Below the pieces are notes generated by a model. That model had not been told where the DNA came from. It ran no database searches and worked only from the letters and a program-made list of their open reading frames with translations. Made by a program: the position numbers and the translations under genes. A stretch of 37,102 nt of DNA, taken from Actinomycetota bacterium (GTDB lineage Bacteria; Actinomycetota; Coriobacteriia; Anaerosomatales; Anaerosomataceae). Of the stretch, positions 23,589 through 33,366 are shown in pieces. The stretch is from contig SBEH01000013.1 of NCBI GenBank assembly GCA_009668945.1, positions 1 through 37,102 of the forward strand. The letters run 5' to 3'. Within the stretch, counting starts at the first letter, position 1. The number at the start of each line of letters is the position of its first letter.

Positions 23589-26212
23589 AGTCCGCCGACA
23601 TCCGAGAGAGCTACCTGTCGTTCTTCGAGAGCAAGGGCGCCAAGCGGCTGCCCTCCAGCTCGCTTGTGCCAGACGATCCCTCGCTGTTGCTCACATCGGC
23701 CGGCATGGTGCAGTTCAAGCCGGTCTTCCTGGGACTGCGGGACATCGGAGTGACGCGTGCGGCTACATGCCAGAAGTGCGCGCGGACGACCGACATCGAC
23801 ATCATCGGTACGACGGGGCGCCACCACAGCTTCTTCGAGATGCTCGGCAACTTCAGCTTCGGCGACTACTTCAAGAGCGAAGCGTGCGCGTGGGCCTACG
23901 AGTACTCGACGAGCGTGCTCGGCATGGACCCCGACCGCCTGTGGTTCTCGGTGTATGAGGACGATGACGAGGCGATCGCCGTGTGGCGCGACGAGGTCGG
24001 CGTGCCGGCTGAGCGGATCGTGCGCCTAGGCGCCAAGGACAACTTCTGGTCCGCGGGTCCCACGGGTCCGTGCGGACCGTGTTCGGAACTCTACTACGAC
24101 CAGGGTGCAGAGGTCGGTTGCGGCAAGGACGACTGCGCGCCGGGCTGCGATTGCGACCGCTTCCTCGAGTACTGGAACCTCGTGTTCATGCAGTTCGACC
24201 GCAAGGACGACGGTACGCTCGAGCCGCTGCCCAAGAAGAACATCGACACCGGCATGGGACTCGAGCGCGTTGCGGCGATCATGCAGGGCGTGCACAGCAA
24301 CTTCGAGACTGACGACCTCCGCGCGCTTGTCGGCCTTTCCGAGGAGCTGTCCGGGGTCAGTCTCGGCGCGGGGGAGAAGAGCGATGTCTCGCTGCGGATC
24401 CTCGCCGACCATTCACGTGCGGTGACATTCCTCATCGCCGACGGCGTGCTGCCGTCGAACGAGGGCCGTGGTTACGTACTCCGGCGCCTGTTGCGCCGCG
24501 CGATCCGTCACGGGCGGCTGCTCGGCGTGGAGGATGCGTTCATGGTGTCCCTCGCCGAGAAGGTGATCGAGATCTGGGGCGAGCCGTATCCGGAGATCGT
24601 CGAGCACGCGGATCTGATCCGCGGAATCGTTGCCGCCGAGGAAGAACGCTTCGGCGCCACGCTGCGGCAGGGCCTTGCGTACCTTGCCACTGCCATCGAG
24701 CGCGCGAAGACCGCCGGTGCGTCTGTCCTGGACGGGACCGAGGCGTTCACCTTGCACGACACGTACGGCTTCCCATACGAACTCACCTCGGAGATCGCTT
24801 CAGAGGCGGGGCTCGAGGTCGACTCGGATGCGTTTGACAGGGCCATGGAGGCTCAGCGCGAGCGGGGACGCGCGTCAGTCAAGGACGAGTCGTGGTCCTT
24901 CGGGAGCGCGTTCGATGAGATTGCTCGCGCGGTGGGCGCCACGGAGTTCGTCGGGTACCGCGATGACGAGACGGAGACCCGCGTGGTCGGCATCGTCGTC
25001 GGGGGATTGCGCGTCGAGCGTCTGGAGGCGGGGACCGCTGCCGATGTAGTGCTCGCAGCCACGCCGTTCTACGCTGAGCAGGGCGGCCAGGTAGGCGACA
25101 CCGGCACGATCCGCACCTCCGATGCGGTCTTCAGCGTCCGCGACACGCGTTTTCCCGTGCCGGGACTCGCAGCTCACTCGGGCTCTCTGGAGTCAGGCTC
25201 GCTCGCCGTGGGTGATACGGTCACGGCCTCGATCGATGTCATGCGTCGCGAACGCATCCGCCGGAACCATACCGCGACGCACATCCTGCACTGGGCGCTC
25301 CGCCGGATACTCGGCGATCACGTACGACAGTCCGGCTCGCTCGTGGCCCCGGACCGGCTCCGCTTCGACTTCACGCACTTCGAGGCGGTCTCTGCCGAGC
25401 AGCTTCGGCGCATCGAGGAGATGGCGAACCACAAGGTCATGGAGAACCACCCGGTGCGCAACTACGAGACGTCGCTTGCGACCGCGCGCGAGATGGGCGT
25501 GACGGCGCTGTTCGGCGAGAAGTACGGAGAGATCGTGCGGGTGCTCGAGGTCGGCAACTTCAGCAAGGAGCTTTGCGGAGGCACGCATGTGGCGCGATCG
25601 AGCGAGATAGGGCTCATCAAGATCGTCTCCGAGGGCAGCGTCGGCGCGAACCTGCGCAGGATCGAGGCGGTCACGAGCTTCGATGCGCTGTCGTACCTGG
25701 AACGCGTGGAGGCCGAGCTGGTCGAGGCGTCTTCGGCCATGCGCGTGGGCAAGTTCGATGTGGCCGACCGGGCGAACACGCTGGTACGGCGTCTCAAGGA
25801 ACTCGAGGGGACCGGGCAGCGGGCCAAGGGCGCGGCGTCCAGCTTCGACCCGCTGCTGCTGCTGGACGGCGCACTAGACGTCGGGTATCGGGCTGTGGTC
25901 GCGCGCGTTCCGGACTCCACCGCGGCCGGGCTCAGAGGTGTGTGGGATGCGCTCCGGGACAAGCTCGGTGACCAAGGCGCCGTCGTGCTCGGCTCCGTCG
26001 ACCCCGAGTCCGGGGCGCCACTGTTGCTCGCAGCCGGCACGAAGGCCGCGGTCGATGCAGGATTCGATGCCACCGCGGTCATCAGGTCGATCTCCCCGCA
26101 TATCGGCGGGGGCGGTGGAGGCAGGCCCGAGATGGCGCAAGCGGGCGGCAAGGACGCCGTCGGCATCGATGCGGCACTGGCCGAGGCCCGCTCCACGCTT
26201 GGAGCTGGCTAG
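23585..26212 (+). CDS. alaS: Alanine--tRNA ligase
   Basis: The 875-residue enzyme charges tRNA-Ala. Domains in order are the class II catalytic core (GRHHSFFEMLGNFSFGDYF and GPTGPCGPCSELYYD), the tRNA-binding middle domain, the editing domain that clears Ser- and Gly-tRNA-Ala with its zinc motif HTATH and CGGTHV, and the C-terminal DHHA1-type domain ending in GGGGGGRPEMAQAGG. Length is typical. An extra Cys cluster in GCGKDDCAPGCDCD (near residue 180) matches insertions seen in many AlaRS. GTG 23585 overlaps the permease stop by 4 bases. It precedes ruvX and mltG, a widespread order. Confidence 0.97.
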   Translation: MKSADIRESYLSFFESKGAKRLPSSSLVPDDPSLLLTSAGMVQFKPVFLGLRDIGVTRAATCQKCARTTDIDIIGTTGRHHSFFEMLGNFSFGDYFKSEACAWAYEYSTSVLGMDPDRLWFSVYEDDDEAIAVWRDEVGVPAERIVRLGAKDNFWSAGPTGPCGPCSELYYDQGAEVGCGKDDCAPGCDCDRFLEYWNLVFMQFDRKDDGTLEPLPKKNIDTGMGLERVAAIMQGVHSNFETDDLRALVGLSEELSGVSLGAGEKSDVSLRILADHSRAVTFLIADGVLPSNEGRGYVLRRLLRRAIRHGRLLGVEDAFMVSLAEKVIEIWGEPYPEIVEHADLIRGIVAAEEERFGATLRQGLAYLATAIERAKTAGASVLDGTEAFTLHDTYGFPYELTSEIASEAGLEVDSDAFDRAMEAQRERGRASVKDESWSFGSAFDEIARAVGATEFVGYRDDETETRVVGIVVGGLRVERLEAGTAADVVLAATPFYAEQGGQVGDTGTIRTSDAVFSVRDTRFPVPGLAAHSGSLESGSLAVGDTVTASIDVMRRERIRRNHTATHILHWALRRILGDHVRQSGSLVAPDRLRFDFTHFEAVSAEQLRRIEEMANHKVMENHPVRNYETSLATAREMGVTALFGEKYGEIVRVLEVGNFSKELCGGTHVARSSEIGLIKIVSEGSVGANLRRIEAVTSFDALSYLERVEAELVEASSAMRVGKFDVADRANTLVRRLKELEGTGQRAKGAASSFDPLLLLDGALDVGYRAVVARVPDSTAAGLRGVWDALRDKLGDQGAVVLGSVDPESGAPLLLAAGTKAAVDAGFDATAVIRSISPHIGGGGGGRPEMAQAGGKDAVGIDAALAEARSTLGAG

Positions 26213-26217
26213 CGGCC

Positions 26218-26643
26218 ATGCGCGCGCTCGGCCTCGACATCGGCTCCGTACGAGTCGGCGTCGCCGTCTCGGACCCGGCGGGCGCCGTCGCGTCGCCCGT
26301 GGCGGTGCTCGACGCGCGGTCGCTCGAGCGGGACCTCGCGCCGCTGGCGCGCCTCGCCGGGGACTACGACGCCGACGTGCTGGTCGTCGGTCTTCCCCTC
26401 ACGCTGGCTGGCGCGGAAGGAACACAGGCAGCCGAGACACGTGCCGCGGCTGCACGGTATGCGAGGGCCCTCGGAGTGCCGCTGGAGTTCCAGGATGAGC
26501 GGAACTCGAGCGCCGAGGCCCGTCGCACGATGCGGGCCGCCGGCCTGAGCGAGAAGGAGCAGCGCGGCTCGCTCGACAAGGTTGCCGCGGCCATCGTGCT
26601 TCAGGCGTGGCTAGACGCGAGGCGAAAGCCGGGCGTGCGATGA
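26218..26643 (+). CDS. ruvX: RuvX/YqgF-type putative Holliday junction resolvase
   Basis: The 141-residue protein has the RNase H-like fold of the YqgF family: LGLDIGSVRVGVAVSD (with catalytic Asp in the first strand), VLVVGLPLTLAG, a strand ending in FQDERNSSAEARR (second acidic site), and the final DKVAAAIVLQAWLD with its Asp. Members process nucleic acids, in pre-16S rRNA maturation and possibly Holliday junctions. The ATG is 5 bases after alaS, and the stop overlaps mltG by 4 bases (ATGA). The alaS-ruvX-mltG order is common in Gram-positive bacteria. Confidence 0.95.
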   Translation: MRALGLDIGSVRVGVAVSDPAGAVASPVAVLDARSLERDLAPLARLAGDYDADVLVVGLPLTLAGAEGTQAAETRAAAARYARALGVPLEFQDERNSSAEARRTMRAAGLSEKEQRGSLDKVAAAIVLQAWLDARRKPGVR

Positions 26644-27737
26644 AGCGCATTCCGGAAGGATCGAGCCCGTCCAGGGGCGTGAGACGGCCGGATTCCCGGT
26701 CTCGTCGACGCGCACTGTTGAGCGTGGCGGTACTCGTCCTCGCCCTAACGCTGGTGGCCATTCCCGTGTTCGCCGCGTGGCAGCTGTTCATCATCCCCGA
26801 GACAGACCTCCCGGCCGGTCAGCCGGTACAGGTGGATATCCCGGAGGGCGCGGGCACGGCCGAGATCGGCGAGGCGCTCGCCACGGCCGGGGTGGTCGAC
26901 AACTCCGCGATGTTTCGCGTTCGCGCCCGAATCCAGGGTGTGGACGGCGAGCTCAAGCCCGGCGTGTACGACCTCACGACAGGCATGTCGTACGCAGAGG
27001 CGCTCGCGCAGCTGCTCGAGGGACCGCCCCTCGACTACGTCACGGTGACGATTCCCGAGGGCCTGACCGCCGAACAGATCGCCGCGCGCGTGGAGGAGTC
27101 CGTGGGGATTCCCGCATCCGAGTTCACGGCGCTCGCACTCGGCCGGGCCGCCGAGTTCGCTCCCGGTCACCCGTATCTCGCGGGCGTCTACAACGGTTCG
27201 CTCGAGGGGTATCTGTTCCCCAAGACGTACCGTGTCGTGAGAGGGGCATCCGCCGCCGAAGTGATCGAGATGATGCTCGACCAGTTCGATGCCGAGATCG
27301 CTGTCGTGAACCTGTCGGTAGCCGAGTCACGAGGGCTGTCGCTTCATCAGGTGGTCACACTGGCGTCCATGATCGAGCGTGAGGCCAAGATCGCTGAAGA
27401 ACGCCCGTTGATGAGCTCCGTCATCTACAACCGGTTGGCAGTGGGGATGAATCTGGAGATCGATGCGACGATCGAGTACGTCATCAAGAAGAACCGCCCG
27501 AGGCTGCTCAACAGCGACCTCAAGATCGAGAGCCCGTACAACACCTACAAGTACCCCGGTCTGCCGCCGGGGCCGATCGCAAGCCCGGGTCTGGCTTCGT
27601 TGCAGGCCGCGGCAACGCCCGCAGAGACGCCGTACATGTACTACGTCCTCACCGGCGAGGACGGGTCACACACATTCTGTGTCACGCTCGAGGAGTTCCT
27701 CGTGGCGAAGGAGAAGTCGAGAGAGGTGACTCCCTAG
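26640..27737 (+). CDS. mltG: Endolytic murein transglycosylase MltG (YceG-like)
   Basis: MltG cleaves nascent peptidoglycan glycan strands at the membrane. The 365 residues have a basic cytoplasmic head, one transmembrane helix (about 25-45), a LysM-like region, and the YceG catalytic domain with GSLEGYLFPKTYRV, LASMIEREA (catalytic Glu) and SPYNTYKYPGLPPGPIASPG. I chose ATG 26640, which overlaps the ruvX stop. An upstream in-frame start at 26607 would add 11 residues inside ruvX and is less likely. It ends 10 bases before the ABC transporter genes. Confidence 0.95.
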   Translation: MKRIPEGSSPSRGVRRPDSRSRRRALLSVAVLVLALTLVAIPVFAAWQLFIIPETDLPAGQPVQVDIPEGAGTAEIGEALATAGVVDNSAMFRVRARIQGVDGELKPGVYDLTTGMSYAEALAQLLEGPPLDYVTVTIPEGLTAEQIAARVEESVGIPASEFTALALGRAAEFAPGHPYLAGVYNGSLEGYLFPKTYRVVRGASAAEVIEMMLDQFDAEIAVVNLSVAESRGLSLHQVVTLASMIEREAKIAEERPLMSSVIYNRLAVGMNLEIDATIEYVIKKNRPRLLNSDLKIESPYNTYKYPGLPPGPIASPGLASLQAAATPAETPYMYYVLTGEDGSHTFCVTLEEFLVAKEKSREVTP

Positions 27738-27747
27738 CAGGGAGGCA

Positions 27748-28697
<950 letters not shown>

Positions 28698-28701
<4 letters not shown>

Positions 28702-29435
28702 TCGGACGGATCTGGCCCATCGCGATCGGCATCGTCACCGACAGCATCAAGCGCAAGGTCGTATACGTCGTGCTCGTGTTCGCCGGATTCCTCGCGCTGG
28801 CGATCCCGTCTCTGCCGAACTACGGTCTGGGGGTCGAAAGTGCGGTCTTCCGGGAGGTCGCTCTGGCGCTCGCCTTCGTGACCGCGCTGGTGGTGAGCCT
28901 GTCGCTTGCGGCGAACCGCGTTCCGGGCGAGGTGGAACGCCGGACGGTGTACAACGTCGTGGCCAAGGGCGTCAGCCGATGGGAGTATCTGGTCGGCACG
29001 TGGACGGGCGTGTTCCTTGTCTCAGGCGGCGCGATTGCAGCGTTTGCCGTGATCGAGCAGGTCGTTGCGGTCATCACGTACGGGGACCCGATGTGGCGCC
29101 TCTGGGAAGGGGCATTGGCGATCTGGCTGGAGATGGGCGTAATCTCTGCGTTCGCCGTCGCCGTGTCCTCCCGTACCGGCCCGGTGGTCGTGGTCACTGC
29201 TTCGCTCGCCGCTCTGTTCGCGGGACACTCGCGAAGCACTTTGCTCGGCGGTGAGGGAGCGCTGGCGCTCAAGCCATTCACGATCTCGCTGGATTCGTTC
29301 AACGTCGTGAACCCAGTCGCCCACGGATCGGGAGTGCCGGGGGTCTACGTCCTGAGCATGCTCATGGTCTTCGTCGGCCTGTCCGCCGCCTGTCTAATCG
29401 TCGGCAGCCTGGTCTTCTCAAGGAGGGATCTCTAG
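28698..29435 (+). CDS. ABC-2-type transporter permease
   Basis: This 245-residue membrane protein has about six hydrophobic helices: near residues 15-35, 50-75, 105-130, 140-165, 170-185 and 215-238. It is preceded by an N-terminal segment typical of ABC-2 permeases (IWPIAIGIVTDSIKRK). EVERRTVYNVVAKGVSRWEYLVGTW is the amphipathic coupling region of this group, which includes proteins annotated as NosY-like or ABC-2. The substrate is not inferable. It begins inside the ATPase stop and ends 2 bases before a TPR membrane protein, so all three are probably one operon. Confidence 0.87.
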
Positions 29436-29437
29436 GC

Positions 29438-30073
29438 GTGTCGGAGCGGGCCTCGCGGAACTGGCTGGTTCTGGCTGCTGCGCTCTGCGTTGCGCTGGCG
29501 CTCGCGGGGCAGGCGCTCGGGGACTCAGTCGTGCCCGAGGCGTCCGGCGCCGAGACTGACCGCGCGATCGGGCGCGCGGCATCGTCCTATTTGACGGGCA
29601 TCCGGAGCTACGCCGCCGCGGCGCTGTGGAACCGCCTGGATCCAGTGATGCACGGCTACTACACCGCCGTCTCGCTCAGCGACCAGAAGTACATGCTCAG
29701 CACGATCGCTGCGGTGCAGGCGCTTGATCCGCATGCCGTCATGTCGTATCCGGTGGGCTCGTGGATCCTCGTGGAGAGCGAGCGGGTCTCGGACGGCATC
29801 CTGATGGCCCGACGAGGGGTCGAGGCCAACCCGAAGTCCGGCGTGCTGAAGATGAACCTCGCGCAGCTGCTCATGCTGTACGGCGACGACATGCCCGGCG
29901 CCCTCGAGGTGGCGGAAGCGGGACTTGCGGATGACATCGTATGGACCGACGCCGCGGAGCAGTACAACTCGTACGCTATCTTCGGCTCGATCTTCAAGGC
30001 GGGAGGCAGAACGGATCTATACGACTACGTTCAGGCAGAGATCGAGAGGATAGACGCCGAAGCCGGAGACTAG
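29438..30073 (+). CDS. TPR-like membrane-anchored or secreted protein
   Basis: The 211-residue protein begins with a hydrophobic segment (about 9-29, WLVLAAALCVALALAGQALG) acting as signal or anchor. The rest is helical with TPR-like pairs (for example ISDGILMARRGVEANPKSGVLKMNLAQLLMLYG with small variations). No enzyme motif is visible. Two bases separate it from the permease gene, so it is probably an accessory subunit of that transporter, on the outer face if the segment is an N-in anchor. GTG 29438 follows AAGGAGGG at 29419-29426. Confidence 0.75.
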   Translation: MSERASRNWLVLAAALCVALALAGQALGDSVVPEASGAETDRAIGRAASSYLTGIRSYAAAALWNRLDPVMHGYYTAVSLSDQKYMLSTIAAVQALDPHAVMSYPVGSWILVESERVSDGILMARRGVEANPKSGVLKMNLAQLLMLYGDDMPGALEVAEAGLADDIVWTDAAEQYNSYAIFGSIFKAGGRTDLYDYVQAEIERIDAEAGD

Positions 30074-30137
30074 GTCGCTCCCGAGTGCCACGACGACTGT
30101 CAGGACGGCTTGTCGGACTACCAGGAGGAGGGACGCG

Positions 30138-30626
30138 CTGCTCAGACCCGACTACTACTACGCCGATGTGCGCAGCATCGAGTTGGATATGCTGCGCGCG
30201 CGTGGCATCCGGGCACTCCTGATCGACGTGGACAATACCGTCTCTCCCCACCATTCGCCTGTCGTGATCCCGGAGATCCGCGCATGGCTCGATAGTCTCG
30301 CCGTACAGGGCTTCGCGGCGATTCTCGTTTCGAACAACTGGCACGGCGACATCGCCGATCGCGCCGCCGACCTGGGGCTGCCCGTGGTCTCAAAGGCGAA
30401 GAAGCCCCTGCCGTGGGGCCTCAAGCGTGCGGCGAACATGCTCAACCTCCCGATCTCTGAGTGTGCCGTGGTGGGCGACCAGCTGTTCACAGACATCCTC
30501 GGCGGCAACCTGGCGGGAGCGGTGACGGTGCTGGTCGTGCCGCTCACGACCATCGATCTGCCCCACACCCGTATACTGAGACGGCTAGAGCGGGTCATAA
30601 TGAAGGGGCGAGTCGCCAAGGCGTAG
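30138..30626 (+). CDS. YqeG-family HAD-superfamily phosphatase, probable CTG start
   Basis: The HAD III-A fold is clear: motif I DVDNTVS, motif II in VSNN, the lysine-bearing AKKPLPWGLK, and the acidic GDQLFTDILGG. YqeG-type proteins are phosphatases of unknown physiological substrate, often beside aroE as here. The first ATG/GTG in frame is GTG 30168, but translating back gives LLRPDYYYADV, the typical YqeG N-terminus. The strong ribosome binding site AGGAGGAGGG (30122-30132) sits 5-6 bases before CTG 30138. No ATG, GTG or TTG start fits between. I therefore place the start at CTG 30138, giving 162 residues; GTG 30168 would give 152. Confidence 0.85.
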   Translation: MLRPDYYYADVRSIELDMLRARGIRALLIDVDNTVSPHHSPVVIPEIRAWLDSLAVQGFAAILVSNNWHGDIADRAADLGLPVVSKAKKPLPWGLKRAANMLNLPISECAVVGDQLFTDILGGNLAGAVTVLVVPLTTIDLPHTRILRRLERVIMKGRVAKA

Positions 30627-30647
30627 CGACCCGGGAAGGCAGCCCAC

Positions 30648-31550
30648 GTGGAGATCAACGGACGCACGCGCCCGACAGCGGTTATCGGCTGGCCCGTCGC
30701 GCAGTCACTGTCACCGGCCATGCACAATGCGGCGTACGAGGCGCTGGGACTCAACTGGGTATGTCTGCCATTCGGCGTACCGGACCAGCGCGCACTCATC
30801 GCGTTCGTCGAGGCGGCCAGACGACTGCCATTTGTCGGATTCAACGTCACGATGCCGCACAAGCAGGCCGTGGCCGAGCTGTGCGACGAAGTCGCCACGC
30901 TCGCTCAGATGGCGGGCGCCGTGAACACCGTGCACTGCGTCGACGGTCAGCTGATGGGTTACAACACCGACGGGCGCGGGCTGCTGGAGACACTCACCGA
31001 GGACGCGGGCTTCGATACGACCGGCAAGTCGGTCGCGATCATCGGCTCGGGCGGCGCCGCCGGGGCGGCGGTCACCTCGCTCATCCTCGGGAAGGCCGCC
31101 AGTCTCGCGCTAGTGAACCGCGACCCCGACCGCGCAGAAGCGCTCGTCGAGCGAGTGAGAGACCGGCTTCGGGGCATGTCGGTAGGCGTGCACGCCCTCG
31201 ACCCCGGGGCCGCGGAAGCGGTGCGTGGCGCCGATCTGGTCATCAACGCGACACCCGTGGGGATGGGTCCCGACGACCCGAGCCCGATTCCCGCGGACTG
31301 GGTGCGCGAGGGGCAGGTCGTTCTGGACATGGTCTACCGTGCTGGCACGACCGCACTCGTTCGCGAGGCCGAGCAAGCTGGTGCGACCGCGCTCGGCGGG
31401 CTCGGCATGCTCGTGGCCCAAGGCGCGCTGGCTATCGACATCTGGGGAGGGGCGGAGCGCACCACGCTGCGCGCGCCGAGGGACGTCATGCGCGCTGCGG
31501 CCGAGAAGGCGATGTCCGAGCTTGCGATGGCGCAAGAGGCCGCCGAATGA
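30648..31550 (+). CDS. aroE: Shikimate dehydrogenase
   Basis: AroE reduces 3-dehydroshikimate to shikimate with NADPH in aromatic amino acid synthesis. The 300 residues contain the substrate site (GWPVAQSLSPAMHNAAYEAL; NVTMPHKQAV with catalytic Lys), NTDGRGLL, the nucleotide-binding GSGGAAGAAV, and the C-terminal GLGMLVAQGALAIDIW. Length is a little above average because of a C-terminal helix. GTG 30648 is preceded by GGGAAGG. The stop overlaps the pilB start by 4 bases (ATGA), linking a housekeeping gene to the pilus locus. Confidence 0.96.
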   Translation: MEINGRTRPTAVIGWPVAQSLSPAMHNAAYEALGLNWVCLPFGVPDQRALIAFVEAARRLPFVGFNVTMPHKQAVAELCDEVATLAQMAGAVNTVHCVDGQLMGYNTDGRGLLETLTEDAGFDTTGKSVAIIGSGGAAGAAVTSLILGKAASLALVNRDPDRAEALVERVRDRLRGMSVGVHALDPGAAEAVRGADLVINATPVGMGPDDPSPIPADWVREGQVVLDMVYRAGTTALVREAEQAGATALGGLGMLVAQGALAIDIWGGAERTTLRAPRDVMRAAAEKAMSELAMAQEAAE

Positions 31551-33220
31551 CCGCGGCCGCTTCGGGAAAGCGGCTCGGCCGCGTACTGGTCCAATCGGGA
31601 CTGATCAACCAGGAGCAGCTCGATTCGGCGCTTGCCGACACTTCCGGGCGTTCCCTTTGCGCGGTCCTGGTCGAGATGAAGGTCGCCGATGAGGGCGCCA
31701 TCGCCCGTGCAATCGCCGAGAGCATGGGTCTGCCGTTCGTCGACATCGGCGCCATCGAGATAGACCCGACGGCGACCACGATGGTGTCGGTCGATATCGC
31801 GCGCCGCCACATGGCGCTGCCCATCAAGATCCAGGACGACGAGCTGATCGTGGCGCTGTCTGACCCTGCGAACATCTTCGCGATCGACGACTTGCGGATC
31901 GTCACCGGCTACGACATTCGCCCTGTGGTTGCGCCTGAAAGCGATTTACTGCAGGCCATCGAGCGCTTCGCCACCATGTCCGAGAACGTCGAGGACATGA
32001 TGGGAGGAATCGAGGGAACGACGGATCTGACGGCTGAGGAGGTCTCGGCCGGCGAGGACGCAGAGGCGCCGGTGGCCAAGATCCTCAACCATATCGTCAC
32101 CGAGGCCATACGTCAGGGTGCGGGCGACATCTACATCGAACCCGGAGAACATGACCTCCGGGTCCGGTACCGCGTGGACGGTGTGTGTCAGGAGATCATG
32201 CGCAGCCCCAAGAAGATCCACCGGCAGCTGATGAGCCGGCTCAAGATCCAGTGCGCGATGGACATCGCCGAGAAGCGGATTCCGCAGGACGGGCGCTTCG
32301 GTGTGGTGCTGGACGGCAAGTCGGTCGACTTTCGCGTGGCGGTGCTGCCGACCGTGCACGGCGAGATGTCGGTCATGCGACTGCTGCGCAAGGACGCGAT
32401 CATGATGTCGCTCGAAGACCTCGGCTTCCTCGAGCAGCCCATGGAACGCGTGATGGACGCGATTGACAAGCCCTACGGTGCGCTTCTCGTCACTGGCCCC
32501 ACGGGATCGGGAAAGTCGACGACCTTGTACGCGGCGATCAACAAGACGACGAAGCCGACCGTGAACCTCATAACCGTCGAGGACCCGGTGGAATACCGGC
32601 TCGAGGGTCTCTCCCAGGTGCAGGTGCACGAGAAGGCCGGCCTGACCTTTGCGGCCGCACTTCGTTCCATCCTCCGCCAGGACCCTGACGTCGTGATGAT
32701 CGGCGAGATCCGTGACAAGGAGACCGCCACGATCGCCATCGAGGCGGCGCTCACCGGTCACCTCGTGTTGTCCACGCTTCACACGAACGACGCACCTTCG
32801 GCGCTCACGCGGCTCACGGAAATGGGAGTGGAGCCGTTCCTCTCGGCGTCGGCCATCAACTGCGTGCTCGCCCAGCGTCTGGCACGGCGGCTGTGCAAGG
32901 ATTGCAGGGAGAAGTACACGCCGGACGAGGAAGCGTTGCAGCGGATCGGATTCCCGTACGAGCCGGGTCATCCTCCGCAGCTGTTCCGGGCGGTGGGTTG
33001 TACCAAGTGCAACAACATCGGCTACAAGGGCCGGATGGGCGTCCACGAAGTGATGTCCGTGACCGAGGAGATCGAGCGCGCGTGCGTGAACCATGCGTCA
33101 GGCGATGAAATCGGGCGCATCGCGGTCGAGCAGGGGATGAAGACGCTGCGTGATGACGGTTTCGCGAAGGTGGGTATGGGACTCACCTCCATCGAAGAGA
33201 TCATGCGCGTCGTCGTCTAG
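31547..33220 (+). CDS. pilB: Type IV pilus assembly / type II secretion ATPase (PilB/GspE family)
   Basis: The hexameric ATPase powers pilus extension at the cytoplasmic face. The 557 residues start with an MshEN-type domain (about 5-145, LGRVLVQSGLINQEQLDSAL), which in some relatives binds c-di-GMP. A second N-terminal domain follows, then the motor with Walker A GPTGSGKST (317-325), Asp box, Walker B VVMIGEIRD (382-390), His box (His405, His412) and the four zinc cysteines (450, 453, 485, 488). All catalytic features are intact. ATG 31547 overlaps the aroE stop; the frame stays open far upstream through aroE, but the MTAAASGKRLGRVL start is typical. PilB is preferred over GspE because of the genes that follow. 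Confidence 0.93.
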   Translation: MTAAASGKRLGRVLVQSGLINQEQLDSALADTSGRSLCAVLVEMKVADEGAIARAIAESMGLPFVDIGAIEIDPTATTMVSVDIARRHMALPIKIQDDELIVALSDPANIFAIDDLRIVTGYDIRPVVAPESDLLQAIERFATMSENVEDMMGGIEGTTDLTAEEVSAGEDAEAPVAKILNHIVTEAIRQGAGDIYIEPGEHDLRVRYRVDGVCQEIMRSPKKIHRQLMSRLKIQCAMDIAEKRIPQDGRFGVVLDGKSVDFRVAVLPTVHGEMSVMRLLRKDAIMMSLEDLGFLEQPMERVMDAIDKPYGALLVTGPTGSGKSTTLYAAINKTTKPTVNLITVEDPVEYRLEGLSQVQVHEKAGLTFAAALRSILRQDPDVVMIGEIRDKETATIAIEAALTGHLVLSTLHTNDAPSALTRLTEMGVEPFLSASAINCVLAQRLARRLCKDCREKYTPDEEALQRIGFPYEPGHPPQLFRAVGCTKCNNIGYKGRMGVHEVMSVTEEIERACVNHASGDEIGRIAVEQGMKTLRDDGFAKVGMGLTSIEEIMRVVV

Positions 33221-33366
33221 CGTGTCCGACCTGCGACTTCACGGTTGTTTCACCCTACCTGACGTGAGAAACTGAAACCGTTCGCCCCACGGGCCGGACT
33301 GTTGTCGTGCGCCATGAGAACGGTATCGAGGCCCGGGGTGTCGCGTCTTACGGAGCTGAGGTGACC
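33221..33366. other. Intergenic region between pilB and the roadblock gene
   Basis: These 146 bases hold no gene. A weak promoter is possible: TTGTCG at 33302-33307, a 16-base spacer, and TATCGA at 33324-33329. Earlier there is a short imperfect inverted match (GTTTCA near 33246-33252 and TGAAAC near 33274-33279). Neither is strong. The gap breaks the tight overlaps of the preceding operon, so the regulatory genes may have their own promoter. Confidence 0.3.

Noticed and set aside
30461-31546. Upstream extension of the pilB reading frame through aroE
   Set aside because: The frame is open but its translation is Arg/Gly-rich with no homologous look, while aroE in the other frame has all its motifs. 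The pilB start at 31547 gives the family N-terminus.
33221-33366. Riboswitch (for example c-di-GMP) between pilB and the roadblock gene
   Set aside because: I looked for the conserved cores of known c-di-GMP riboswitches and found none; only short imperfect inverted matches are present.
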